11,311 bases of DNA from the NCBI GenBank assembly GCA_947177115.1, contig CAMWTG010000061.1:1-11311 (forward strand), given 5' to 3'. Position 1 is the first letter of the stretch, and each line of letters begins with the position of its first letter. Both the position numbers and the translations under genes were made by a program. This document shows positions 1 to 4,532 of the stretch, piece after piece. Source of the DNA: an uncultured Clostridia bacterium. GTDB taxonomy: Bacteria; Bacillota; Clostridia; Oscillospirales; Oscillospiraceae. Under the pieces are notes generated by a model. The model saw only the letters and a program-made list of their open reading frames with translations. It did no database searches and had not been told where the DNA came from.

Positions 1-274
1 TGACATTGCCATATTGGTCTTGCACGCTGCTGGTGGGGGTGGTATAGTATTTCTGAGGTTGAGAAGAAGAAAAAAGCGCCTTAGAATAATCTACGATATT
101 CCAACCACCAAAAGTTACCGCATCATGGACCCCATTCAACCATTTATTTATAGTCTCGCTACCATAAGCCGCCGCTTCATCAAAACCAGCATAGGCCACG
201 GAGGGCGCGGAGATCATCGACAACATAACAACGAGACAGAGCAGGAGGGACAATACCCGCTGTGACTTTTTCAT
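1..274 (-). CDS. Secreted protein of the element, N-terminal part only
   Basis: An open frame starts at ATG 274-272 and runs off the left edge, giving 91 visible residues. A good ribosome-binding site (GGAGG at 286-282, 7 nt spacer) decides the start. The N-terminus is a textbook signal peptide: basic MKKSQR, a hydrophobic core at residues 7-21, and a likely signal peptidase I site after AYA (residues 27-29). There is no lipobox cysteine. The mature part begins GFDEAAAYGSE and is rich in aromatic, Ser and Thr residues (for example KYYTTPTSS at 75-83). The gene lies 30 bp downstream of rep on the same strand, so it is probably co-transcribed. In filamentous phages, exported coat and adhesion proteins carry such signal peptides, so a virion or adsorption protein is a reasonable guess, but I recognise no family. 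A secreted plasmid protein is the alternative. Confidence 0.75.
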   Translation of the reverse strand, partial: MKKSQRVLSLLLCLVVMLSMISAPSVAYAGFDEAAAYGSETINKWLNGVHDAVTFGGWNIVDYSKALFSSSQPQKYYTTPTSSVQDQYGNV

Positions 275-304
275 GGGAAAACCTCCGGTTTTGAAAGTGT
301 AGAT

Positions 305-1330
305 TCATTCGTTATTTTCCCAAGGAGGGACCTCGGCACTCTCCATCGGGACGAAAGACGGGCGGGTCATGTACTTGCTAATGCTGTCGTATTCCAGCAC
401 AGAGCCGTTTTGATACTCCCGCACCTGATGTATGCGGCGAAAGAAAGCGGCACGGGATTCTTGTATCACATTTGTATACTGCTTTTCCAAAGGGAGATTG
501 CTGATGATAAAAACCTTACTGTAGCACGCCTGCCGGTTAAAGTAACGGCAGGGGAGCAGAAGCGGATAGCCGTCCAGATAGTTGAGAATATCGGCGATCT
601 TGAATTGAGAGCGGTATTCTTCCAATATCAGCACGTCCTGTCCATCGTAGGTATCAAAGGGGTGCCGGTAATCGGTAACACGATAGCAGTTCTGATAGCC
701 GTACTTGTCCATCACGGAACGGGTCTTCCCTACGCCGGTAGTACCGAAGATGTACGTTACGTGGAGTTCACGCCAAGAATTGGCGAAGTGGGTGTCGCGA
801 AGTATTGAACGTGTACGTTCAATCTTGTCTATGTTCATCATGCCGCTAGGAACGGCATCGATTATTTCCAGATTTGTTGCGCCGTCTTTTATCAGGGTGT
901 AGATTTTTTCTACGTCTTTAGACTTGCCTTGGCGCTCTACGGGCATTTCGCCCCATTCCTCGAAAGTGTCCGTATGGTTTGTGCCGATATGGGTTTTACC
1001 GGAGCCATCAATGTAGCTATAGGAACCATCCGGAGACTTGTTATATTTCTCGCCGTCTTTGCGCACATAGTCCCGATTCTGTTGGGACGTGCCCTTGACG
1101 TTTTCGCGATGGATGCTGGGAAAGCGATTTTCGACTACGGTATGGACCGTAGGAGTGCGGAGAACAAAGTACACATGGGTATGATAGGTACCCTCGCTGC
1201 CGGTTTCGTCACACATACACCAGTAGAGCATACCGGCAAACTTGGAAAGGGATTCTTTCAGGACTTCATGGGTGATACCCTTTTCGGCTGGGTTGTTGAT
1301 GGTCAACTGCCATTTACGGGACTGTGGCAT
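305..1330 (-). CDS. rep: CRESS-type rolling-circle replication initiator (HUH endonuclease + SF3 helicase)
   Basis: This 341-aa protein nicks and rejoins origin DNA for rolling-circle replication and unwinds it with an ATP-driven helicase. All hallmarks of circovirus/geminivirus-like Rep are visible. The HUH domain has motif I WQLTINNP (7-14), motif II HTHVYF (50-55, metal-binding His50 and His52) and motif III YVRK (88-91, nucleophile Tyr88). The superfamily 3 helicase has Walker A GTTGVGKT (196-203), Walker B VLILEEY (233-239), motif C with Asn278 in IISNLP, and an arginine-finger candidate in FFRRI (296-300). Length is typical for CRESS Reps and no motif is broken, so it should be active. 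The start at 1330 has AGAGGG at 1344-1339 with an 8-nt spacer. The matching stem-loop origin lies 39 bp upstream. The Pro-rich acidic C-terminus (PSFVPMESAEVPPWENNE) has no obvious role. Relatives are bacterial plasmids, integrated elements and eukaryotic ssDNA viruses; which clade needs a tree. Confidence 0.95.
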   Translation of the reverse strand: MPQSRKWQLTINNPAEKGITHEVLKESLSKFAGMLYWCMCDETGSEGTYHTHVYFVLRTPTVHTVVENRFPSIHRENVKGTSQQNRDYVRKDGEKYNKSPDGSYSYIDGSGKTHIGTNHTDTFEEWGEMPVERQGKSKDVEKIYTLIKDGATNLEIIDAVPSGMMNIDKIERTRSILRDTHFANSWRELHVTYIFGTTGVGKTRSVMDKYGYQNCYRVTDYRHPFDTYDGQDVLILEEYRSQFKIADILNYLDGYPLLLPCRYFNRQACYSKVFIISNLPLEKQYTNVIQESRAAFFRRIHQVREYQNGSVLEYDSISKYMTRPSFVPMESAEVPPWENNE

Positions 1331-1368
1331 AAAACGCGCCCTCTCTTTCGTTTCGACTTTCTACAATT

Positions 1369-1415
1369 CTACAAAAGCCGGTAAAGGGTAATACTGACCT
1401 TTACCGGCTTTGTAG
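1369..1415 (-). other. Stem-loop rolling-circle replication origin with CRESS nonanucleotide
   Basis: Two arms (1369-1387 and 1398-1415) form an 18-bp stem with one bulged A at 1373. They enclose a 10-nt loop (1388-1397). On the minus strand, the rep-coding strand, the loop reads TCAGTATTAC. Its last nine bases, CAGTATTAC at 1396-1388, match the CRESS-virus consensus NANTATTAC exactly. By analogy with geminiviruses and circoviruses, Rep would nick after the TATT, leaving AC at the 5' side, between 1390 and 1389. The hairpin sits in the gap just upstream of rep, where CRESS genomes usually carry their origin. A plain transcription terminator is unlikely, because neither side of the stem is followed by a T tract. 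Confidence 0.88.
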
Positions 1416-1424
1416 AAACCGGCT
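1403..1424 (-). repeat. Candidate Rep-binding iterons (AGCCGGT, two direct copies)
   Basis: On the minus strand the heptamer AGCCGGT occurs at 1424-1418 and again at 1409-1403, 15 bp apart start to start. The second copy is inside the origin stem; the opposite stem arm carries its complement (1376-1382). In CRESS replicons, Rep recognises short direct repeats beside or at the base of the origin stem, so position and spacing fit. The outer copy overlaps the stop codon of the upstream mini-gene. Two copies of a 7-mer, one of them forced by the stem, is modest evidence. Confidence 0.45.
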
Positions 1425-1578
1425 ACCGCCTGCGCCGCCGTTTGGGAAACGGGAGCGGCGCAGGTGGTGGGGGACGGTTACGAAAGAGGTAGCACCAGGG
1501 GCGGTAGCGGCAGTTCCAGCATTTCACGCCCCAATCGGGACATGGGCAGGACAGGTCAAAAGCTGGTGGGGTTGGCAT
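1423..1578 (-). CDS. Small Cys-, Pro- and Arg-rich protein, 51 aa, unknown function
   Basis: Starting at ATG 1578-1576, an open frame of 51 codons ends with TAG at 1425-1423, exactly filling the space between the gene V-like gene and the origin. It begins MPTPPAFDLSC and has five cysteines (residues 11, 13, 20, 23, 29) in a CPC...CWNC...C arrangement that could bind zinc. Trp and Tyr are frequent at 16-30, followed by a PPPPAPLP stretch and a C-terminal run of five arginines (47-51). The composition suggests a nucleic-acid-binding or structural miniprotein. The gap to the upstream stop codon is only 3 nt and there is no strong ribosome-binding site, so translation would depend on coupling. 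Filamentous phages carry tiny genes right after gene V (VII and IX, membrane proteins), but this one is not hydrophobic. I do not recognise a family. Confidence 0.55.
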   Translation of the reverse strand: MPTPPAFDLSCPCPDWGVKCWNCRYRPWCYLFRNRPPPPAPLPFPKRRRRR

Positions 1579-1581
1579 GGC

Positions 1582-1824
1582 TTAAAACTTCACGGGCGTG
1601 AAGCCAACAACGTAGCCACGGGGGCCGAAGTCCACTTCATACTCGGCGTTGAGTTTGATGTCAGCAAAGGGAATCAGGGACGGGTCCAGATTCAGCACAA
1701 GAGCCGCAAGGCCCTCCACGCCACGGTCCGGACCGGTATAGTGGATCTGGTTGAAGTTGTAGGGATTGCCGGTCTTCTTTGCCACTCCTTCACGGTGGGC
1801 CTTACCGATTACTTTGATTTTCAT
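1582..1824 (-). CDS. Gene V-like (G5P) ssDNA-binding protein, probable
   Basis: This is an 80-aa protein starting at ATG 1824-1822, with AAGGAGA at 1842-1836 as ribosome-binding site (11 nt spacer, slightly long). It resembles filamentous-phage gene V protein by eye: similar length (about 87 aa in Ff phage), an N-terminal beta strand MKIKVIGKA, a central KTGNPYNFNQIHY (17-29) that lines up with the RQGKPYSLNEQLCY loop of Ff gene V, and a C-terminal YEVDFGPRGYVVGF (62-75) strand pair in the place of the family's LYTVHLSSF/GSLMIDRL strands. Gene V proteins coat newly made ssDNA, stop its conversion to duplex form and prepare it for packaging. A position in the rep operon, upstream of the origin, suits such a role. 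The similarity is weak enough that another OB-fold plasmid ssDNA-binding protein remains possible. Confidence 0.65.
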   Translation of the reverse strand: MKIKVIGKAHREGVAKKTGNPYNFNQIHYTGPDRGVEGLAALVLNLDPSLIPFADIKLNAEYEVDFGPRGYVVGFTPVKF

Positions 1825-1840
1825 GGATTTTTCAGTCTCC

Positions 1841-1885
1841 TTACAATTTTTTGATACGGGTGGCCCCGTTCAAATGGAATTGTAA
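1841..1885. repeat. Imperfect dyad at the element's right edge
   Basis: TTACAATT (1841-1848) is mirrored by AATTGTAA (1878-1885), and inside it TTTTGATACGGG (1849-1860) partly mirrors CCCCGTTCAAA (1864-1874). It lies between the gene V-like ribosome-binding site and the rplU promoter. It could be an operator for the element's leftward promoter, a recombination site or the element's end. I found no convincing leftward -35/-10 pair, and it does not look like the Firmicute dif site. Confidence 0.4.
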
Positions 1886-1918
1886 ATCAACATTTTTGCC
1901 GGATATTTGAAAAAACTG

Positions 1919-1947
1919 TTGACAATCCAAAAGGGCACTGTTATACT
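1919..1947 (+). promoter_or_regulatory. Sigma-A promoter of rplU-prp-rpmA
   Basis: TTGACA (1919-1924) and TATACT (1942-1947) are separated by the ideal 17 bp. Transcription should start near 1954, giving a leader of about 110 nt before rplU. The integrated element stops upstream of the -35 box, so the host operon keeps its promoter. Confidence 0.85.
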
Positions 1948-2062
1948 AAGTAAGCCGCTTTGAATGGGCCAAAGTGCGTCTCCGGGACGCCGCCTACGAC
2001 AGCGAGCCCGTAAAGGAGCGCGGTCAGTGCTTCATAATAAAGGAAAGCGAGGTGCAAAAGGA
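1948..2062 (+). promoter_or_regulatory. rplU 5' leader, possible L21-type autoregulatory RNA
   Basis: The operon has a leader of about 110 nt, longer than translation needs. It contains a GC-rich hairpin GCGTC-tccgg-GACGC (1976-1990) and further GC-rich segments up to 2018. Structured L21 leaders are known upstream of rplU in Bacillota. I cannot confirm that this one belongs to that family; a covariance-model match would be required. Confidence 0.3.
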
Positions 2063-2374
2063 ATGCACGCAATCATTGTTACCGGCGGTAAGCAGTACAA
2101 GGTGGCGGAGGGTGATACTCTGTTCATCGAGAAGCTGCCCGCAGAGGCCGACAGCCAGGTGGTTTTTGACCAGGTCCTGGCCATCTTGGACGGCGACAGC
2201 GCCACCATTGGCACGCCCAACGTCAAGGGCGCCAAGGTGGAGGCCACCGTTCTGAAGAACGGCAAGGGCAAGAAGATCCGTATCTTCAAGTACAATCCCA
2301 AGAAGGGCTACCGCAAGCGTCAGGGTCATCGTCAGCCCTACACCAAGGTCGAGATCAAGAAGATCAGCGCGTAA
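2063..2374 (+). CDS. rplU: 50S ribosomal protein L21
   Basis: This is a 103-aa large-subunit protein that binds 23S rRNA. The start MHAIIVTGGKQYKV matches the conserved L21 N-terminus, and the C-terminus KGYRKRQGHRQPYTKVEIKKI carries the family signature. The frame stays open upstream to 1964, but that would add 33 non-conserved residues lying in the leader, so ATG 2063 is chosen; GAGGTG at 2049-2054 gives a suitable ribosome-binding site. It is the first gene of rplU-prp-rpmA, with prp starting 3 nt after its stop. Confidence 0.97.
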   Translation: MHAIIVTGGKQYKVAEGDTLFIEKLPAEADSQVVFDQVLAILDGDSATIGTPNVKGAKVEATVLKNGKGKKIRIFKYNPKKGYRKRQGHRQPYTKVEIKKISA

Positions 2375-2377
2375 GGC

Positions 2378-2710
2378 ATGACGACCGTCACGTTTTATAC
2401 GGAGGGCAGCCGGATCACCGGTTTCGATGCGTCCGGCCACAGCGGTTATGCCCGGGAGGGCGAGGACATTGTCTGTGCCGCCGTTACCAGCACCGTTCGC
2501 CTGATCGAGTGCGTGCTCAATGAGGTGATGGGGGTGTGCGCGGCGGTAAAGGTCCATGAAAAGACCGCCCATATTTCCCTCCGTATCCCCGGTTCCCTGG
2601 GACAGACTGCGGAAAGTACCTGCCAGACGCTTCTGACGGGTATGATGGTTTATCTCACGGAGCTGCACAGCGAGTATCCCGGTTATATAGAGGTCCTGGA
2701 GGCTGAATAA
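2378..2710 (+). CDS. prp: Ribosomal-processing cysteine protease Prp (YsxB family)
   Basis: This 110-aa cysteine protease trims the N-terminal extension of L27, an essential step in Firmicutes that make the extended form. The signature GHSGYAREGEDIVCAAVTS (20-38) carries the catalytic pair His21 and Cys33, matching His22/Cys34 described for the Staphylococcus aureus enzyme. Length is as usual for the family. It starts 3 nt after the rplU stop, with only a weak ribosome-binding site (AAGG at 2373-2376), so translation is probably coupled to rplU. Its substrate is encoded 45 bp downstream. Confidence 0.95.
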   Translation: MTTVTFYTEGSRITGFDASGHSGYAREGEDIVCAAVTSTVRLIECVLNEVMGVCAAVKVHEKTAHISLRIPGSLGQTAESTCQTLLTGMMVYLTELHSEYPGYIEVLEAE

Positions 2711-2755
2711 GTCCGGATCCTCTCCGCATCTTACAGAAAGGATGGCAAAACGAAC

Positions 2756-3034
2756 ATGATGAACATTGGTTTGCAGTTCTTCGCCCATAAGAAGGGCGTT
2801 GGTTCTACCAAGAACGGCCGTGATTCCGAGAGCAAGCGCCTCGGGCCCAAGCGCGCCGATGGCCAGCACGTTCTGGCCGGCAATATCCTCGTCCGCCAGC
2901 GCGGGACCCACATTCACCCCGGCGTGAATGTCGGCCGCGGCAGTGACGATACCCTGTTCGCCAAGGCTGACGGTGTTGTCCGCTTTGAGCGTCTGGGCAA
3001 GGATCGGAAGCAGGTTTCTGTTTACGAGGCTTGA
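2756..3034 (+). CDS. rpmA: 50S ribosomal protein L27, precursor with Prp-cleaved N-terminus
   Basis: This 92-aa protein sits near the peptidyl-transferase centre. The body (GSTKNGRDSESKRLGPKRADGQ and onward) is clear L27. The N-terminus MMNIGLQFF-AHKKG is the Firmicute extension. Prp cuts after the FF pair in S. aureus, and starting at the first of two tandem ATGs (2756 rather than 2759) leaves exactly nine residues ahead of the cut, as in that species. AAAGGA about 13 nt upstream is a rather distant ribosome-binding site. A strong terminator follows 8 bp after the stop, so obg, often next in this operon, is not here. Confidence 0.97.
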   Translation: MMNIGLQFFAHKKGVGSTKNGRDSESKRLGPKRADGQHVLAGNILVRQRGTHIHPGVNVGRGSDDTLFAKADGVVRFERLGKDRKQVSVYEA

Positions 3035-3042
3035 TGACTGAA

Positions 3043-3075
3043 AAAGAGGTCCCGAGGAATCGGGATCTCTTTTTT
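3043..3075 (+). terminator. Rho-independent terminator of the rplU operon
   Basis: A 13-bp stem (3043-3055 with 3060-3072, one G-T pair) with the tight loop GGAA is followed by a run of T to 3075. Confidence 0.93.
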
Positions 3076-3129
3076 AACCACTTCCGTGTGATTATCTTTG
3101 CAAATTTTGTGCATTGTAAATTTGGGGAC

Positions 3130-3158
3130 TTGTCAAACCCTTCCGGATAAGGTATAAT
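3130..3158 (+). promoter_or_regulatory. Sigma-A promoter of yajC
   Basis: TTGTCA (3130-3135) and a perfect TATAAT (3153-3158) are separated by 17 bp, 57 bp before the yajC start codon. Confidence 0.85.
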
Positions 3159-3215
3159 AACAAAAGCACTTTGTTTCGCAAACCTAAATTTTACACAACA
3201 AGGAGAAAAAGGAAA

Positions 3216-3611
3216 ATGCCATTGTTCTATACCGCCGCAGGGGCGGAGGGCGCGGGCGCTCTGGGCATGGGTTCCATGCTGCTGCCGCTGGCATTGATGC
3301 TGGCGCTGATGTACTTCCTGATGATCCGCCCGGAGAACAAGCGGAAGAAGCAGGCGGAGGAAATGCGCAACAGCCTGAAGAAGGGTGACCAGATCACGAC
3401 TATCGGCGGTATTGTGGGTAAGATCGTCCATGTGGGCGAGGAATCCATCATCATTGAAACCAGCGATGACCGCGTCCGTATGGAGCTGACCAAGTGGGCT
3501 GTTTCCACCAACAACAGCAATCCCCCCGCCGACAAAAAGGGGAAGAAGGCCAAGGAAGCCAAGGAAGAGCCCGCCAAAATTGAGGAAGGCTCCGACAACG
3601 AGACAAAATAA
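3216..3611 (+). CDS. yajC: Preprotein translocase subunit YajC
   Basis: This 131-aa single-pass membrane protein is an accessory of the SecDF-YajC complex that assists Sec-dependent export. One transmembrane helix (about residues 19-37) is followed by the family motif MIRPENKRKKQ and the conserved core GDQITTIGGIVGKIVHVGEESIIIET. The C-terminal tail from about residue 100 is Lys/Glu-rich and of low complexity (KKGKKAKEAKEEPAK). The frame is open upstream to 3171, but ATG 3216 has a strong ribosome-binding site (AAGGAG at 3200-3205, with GGAAAA just before the ATG) and gives the normal N-terminus. secD and secF are not in the window. Confidence 0.95.
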   Translation: MPLFYTAAGAEGAGALGMGSMLLPLALMLALMYFLMIRPENKRKKQAEEMRNSLKKGDQITTIGGIVGKIVHVGEESIIIETSDDRVRMELTKWAVSTNNSNPPADKKGKKAKEAKEEPAKIEEGSDNETK

Positions 3612-3631
3612 GCCCGTCCAATTGAATAATG

Positions 3632-3681
3632 AGACCTTCCGGCCAATATACTGGGTTATCAGACAATTTGCCGGGAGGTCT
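3632..3681 (+). promoter_or_regulatory. Hairpin covering the ribosome-binding site of the next gene
   Basis: AGACCTTCCGGC (3632-3643) pairs with GCCGGGAGGTCT (3670-3681), 12 bp with one G-T pair and a 26-nt loop. The right arm contains the GGGAGGT ribosome-binding site of the gene starting at 3686. No T tract follows, so this is not a classic terminator. Folding would hide the site and reduce translation. Confidence 0.6.
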
Positions 3682-3685
3682 TGTT

Positions 3686-4120
3686 ATGTCAAAGGTAGTC
3701 ATGTCTCTGCCGGAGGGAATGGTGAAAAACTGCTTGATCGGAGGGGGGCTCTCGCTGCTTTCCTACATCCTGCTGCAGATGCTTTGCGCACTGTTAGTGG
3801 ACCGGGGGGTGCTGGGGCTGGACCAGATCTATCCGCTGGTGTGCGTTACGGCGGCAATGGCGTCTTTCCTTGGGTGCGGCTACAGTGTGTTGAGAGGGAA
3901 GGGGGCGTCCATGCTGTCGGTGCCAGTAGTGGTGGTGGTGTTTCTGTCCTTGACACTGACAGCAGCGCTGATCACTACGGATGCGGTGCGGATTGAGAAT
4001 GGGCTGACCGGCTTGGGCCTGTCCATGGCTGCCGGCGGGCTGTTGGCAGCATTGGTGGGGTATAACCTGCCGAAGGGAAAGCGGGGACGGACTGGTTCCC
4101 GCCGGAAAAGGCGCAGATAG
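3686..4120 (+). CDS. TIGR04086 (YrzE-like) four-helix membrane protein
   Basis: This 144-aa integral membrane protein has helices at about residues 17-38, 47-68, 75-95 and 108-126, followed by a very basic tail ending GSRRKRRR. Gene order (directly after yajC), size and topology match the TIGR04086/YrzE family, which accompanies yajC in Bacillus and Clostridia. Its function is unknown; a link to protein export is only suggested by the neighbour. ATG 3686 is chosen because GGGAGGT lies 6 nt upstream. An earlier in-frame ATG at 3629 has no ribosome-binding site and would put the hairpin inside the gene. The family assignment rests on context and topology more than on a motif. Confidence 0.75.
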   Translation: MSKVVMSLPEGMVKNCLIGGGLSLLSYILLQMLCALLVDRGVLGLDQIYPLVCVTAAMASFLGCGYSVLRGKGASMLSVPVVVVVFLSLTLTAALITTDAVRIENGLTGLGLSMAAGGLLAALVGYNLPKGKRGRTGSRRKRRR

Positions 4121-4338
4121 CAGGCGCTTGTCAAGGTGTGAAAATAACCAAAAATTGAGAAAATCTCAGAAAAACAGCTGATTGCCAGGATGGAAGGCTG
4201 ATTACGATTTGTAATCAACCTTTCGCCCCACATGTAGGGGCTGCGTTCCGGGCATCCACAAAATATTCGGGAGAAGCAGGCAAAAAAGCGGACGAAAAGT
4301 CGGGCAGGCGGTAAGTTTACATAATATAGTTGACATAA

Positions 4339-4362
4339 CATTTTGTCATAACTGACAAAATG
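4339..4362. repeat. Perfect 10-bp inverted repeat, operator-like
   Basis: CATTTTGTCA (4339-4348) and TGACAAAATG (4353-4362) are exact complements around the spacer TAAC. A further half-site TGACA (4331-4335) lies just upstream. It sits 22 bp before the -35 box of the candidate spoIIM promoter, where an activator or repressor could bind. The regulator is unknown. Confidence 0.65.
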
Positions 4363-4384
4363 ATGCAAATATTTTGATTTTCTC

Positions 4385-4413
4385 TTGCGAAATGCAGAAA
4401 ATTGCACTATATT
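4385..4413 (+). promoter_or_regulatory. Candidate promoter for spoIIM-xerD
   Basis: TTGCGA (4385-4390) and TATATT (4408-4413) are separated by 17 bp in an AT-rich stretch, about 120 bp before spoIIM. The -35 is a moderate match. I could not place a clear sigma-E type sporulation promoter, although spoIIM would be expected to use one. Confidence 0.45.
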
Positions 4414-4532
4414 TATAGATAGACATTTTTCTGCTCCAGCACCGGTCCACATAAGGCGGGAGCCTTGTGATTTCTTGCCGCTGCTTCTAAAACTTGTCCA
4501 CTGCGCATAGGCTGGTGGAGAGGTGATGGAAG

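Larger units (their letters stand above)
1..1885 (-). mobile_element. Integrated CRESS-type ssDNA replicon or inovirus-like prophage (partial, runs off the left edge)
   Basis: Every gene from the left edge to about 1824 lies on the minus strand and belongs to one compact replicon: ssDNA-binding-like protein, Cys-rich mini-gene, stem-loop origin, CRESS Rep and a secreted protein. The host operons start right after it, with the rplU promoter at 1919. CRESS-type Rep genes in bacteria are known from plasmids and integrated elements (the pCRESS groups), while gene V-like ssDNA-binding proteins are typical of filamentous phages. No integrase, capsid or Zot/pI-type ATPase is visible, so phage versus plasmid cannot be decided here. 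The right boundary is inferred to lie between the gene V-like start (1824) and the rplU -35 box (1919); 1885 is the outer edge of a dyad and is a guess. The left boundary is outside the window. Confidence 0.75.
4121..4532. other. Non-coding region between the yajC pair and spoIIM
   Basis: No convincing gene lies in these 412 bp, which are more AT-rich than the flanks. Visible structures are the small hairpins TGAGA-aaa-TCTCA (4156-4168), GATTAC-gattt-GTAATC (4200-4216) and GCCCC-acatgta-GGGGC (4225-4241), a perfect-arm dyad (4339-4362) and a candidate promoter (4385-4413). None of the hairpins has a T tract, so the terminator of the yajC pair is not obvious. The stretch could hold a decayed intergenic repeat or a small RNA. 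Confidence 0.6.

Noticed and set aside
929..1384. Plus-strand open frame opposite rep
   Set aside because: It lies over the HUH domain of a fully conserved Rep and runs through the origin hairpin.
1369..1415. Origin hairpin as a simple transcription terminator
   Set aside because: No T tract follows the stem on either strand, and the loop matches the CRESS nonanucleotide.
1841..1970. dif site at the element boundary
   Set aside because: No 28-bp sequence resembling the Firmicute dif arms was seen here; the other boundary is outside the window.
1964..2062. N-terminal extension of L21
   Set aside because: The 33 extra residues are absent from the family and coincide with the structured leader; ATG 2063 has its own ribosome-binding site.
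2742..2759. Five-codon mini-frame (MAKRT) overlapping the rpmA start
   Set aside because: The purine-rich box abuts its ATG with no workable spacer; more likely chance than a leader peptide.
2024..2917. Minus-strand open frame of 297 codons opposite rplU-prp-rpmA
   Set aside because: It mirrors three certain genes; long antisense frames are expected in GC-rich coding DNA.
4330..4358. TTGACA at 4330 as a promoter
   Set aside because: At 16-18 bp spacing the -10 position reads TGACAA-like sequence, a poor match.
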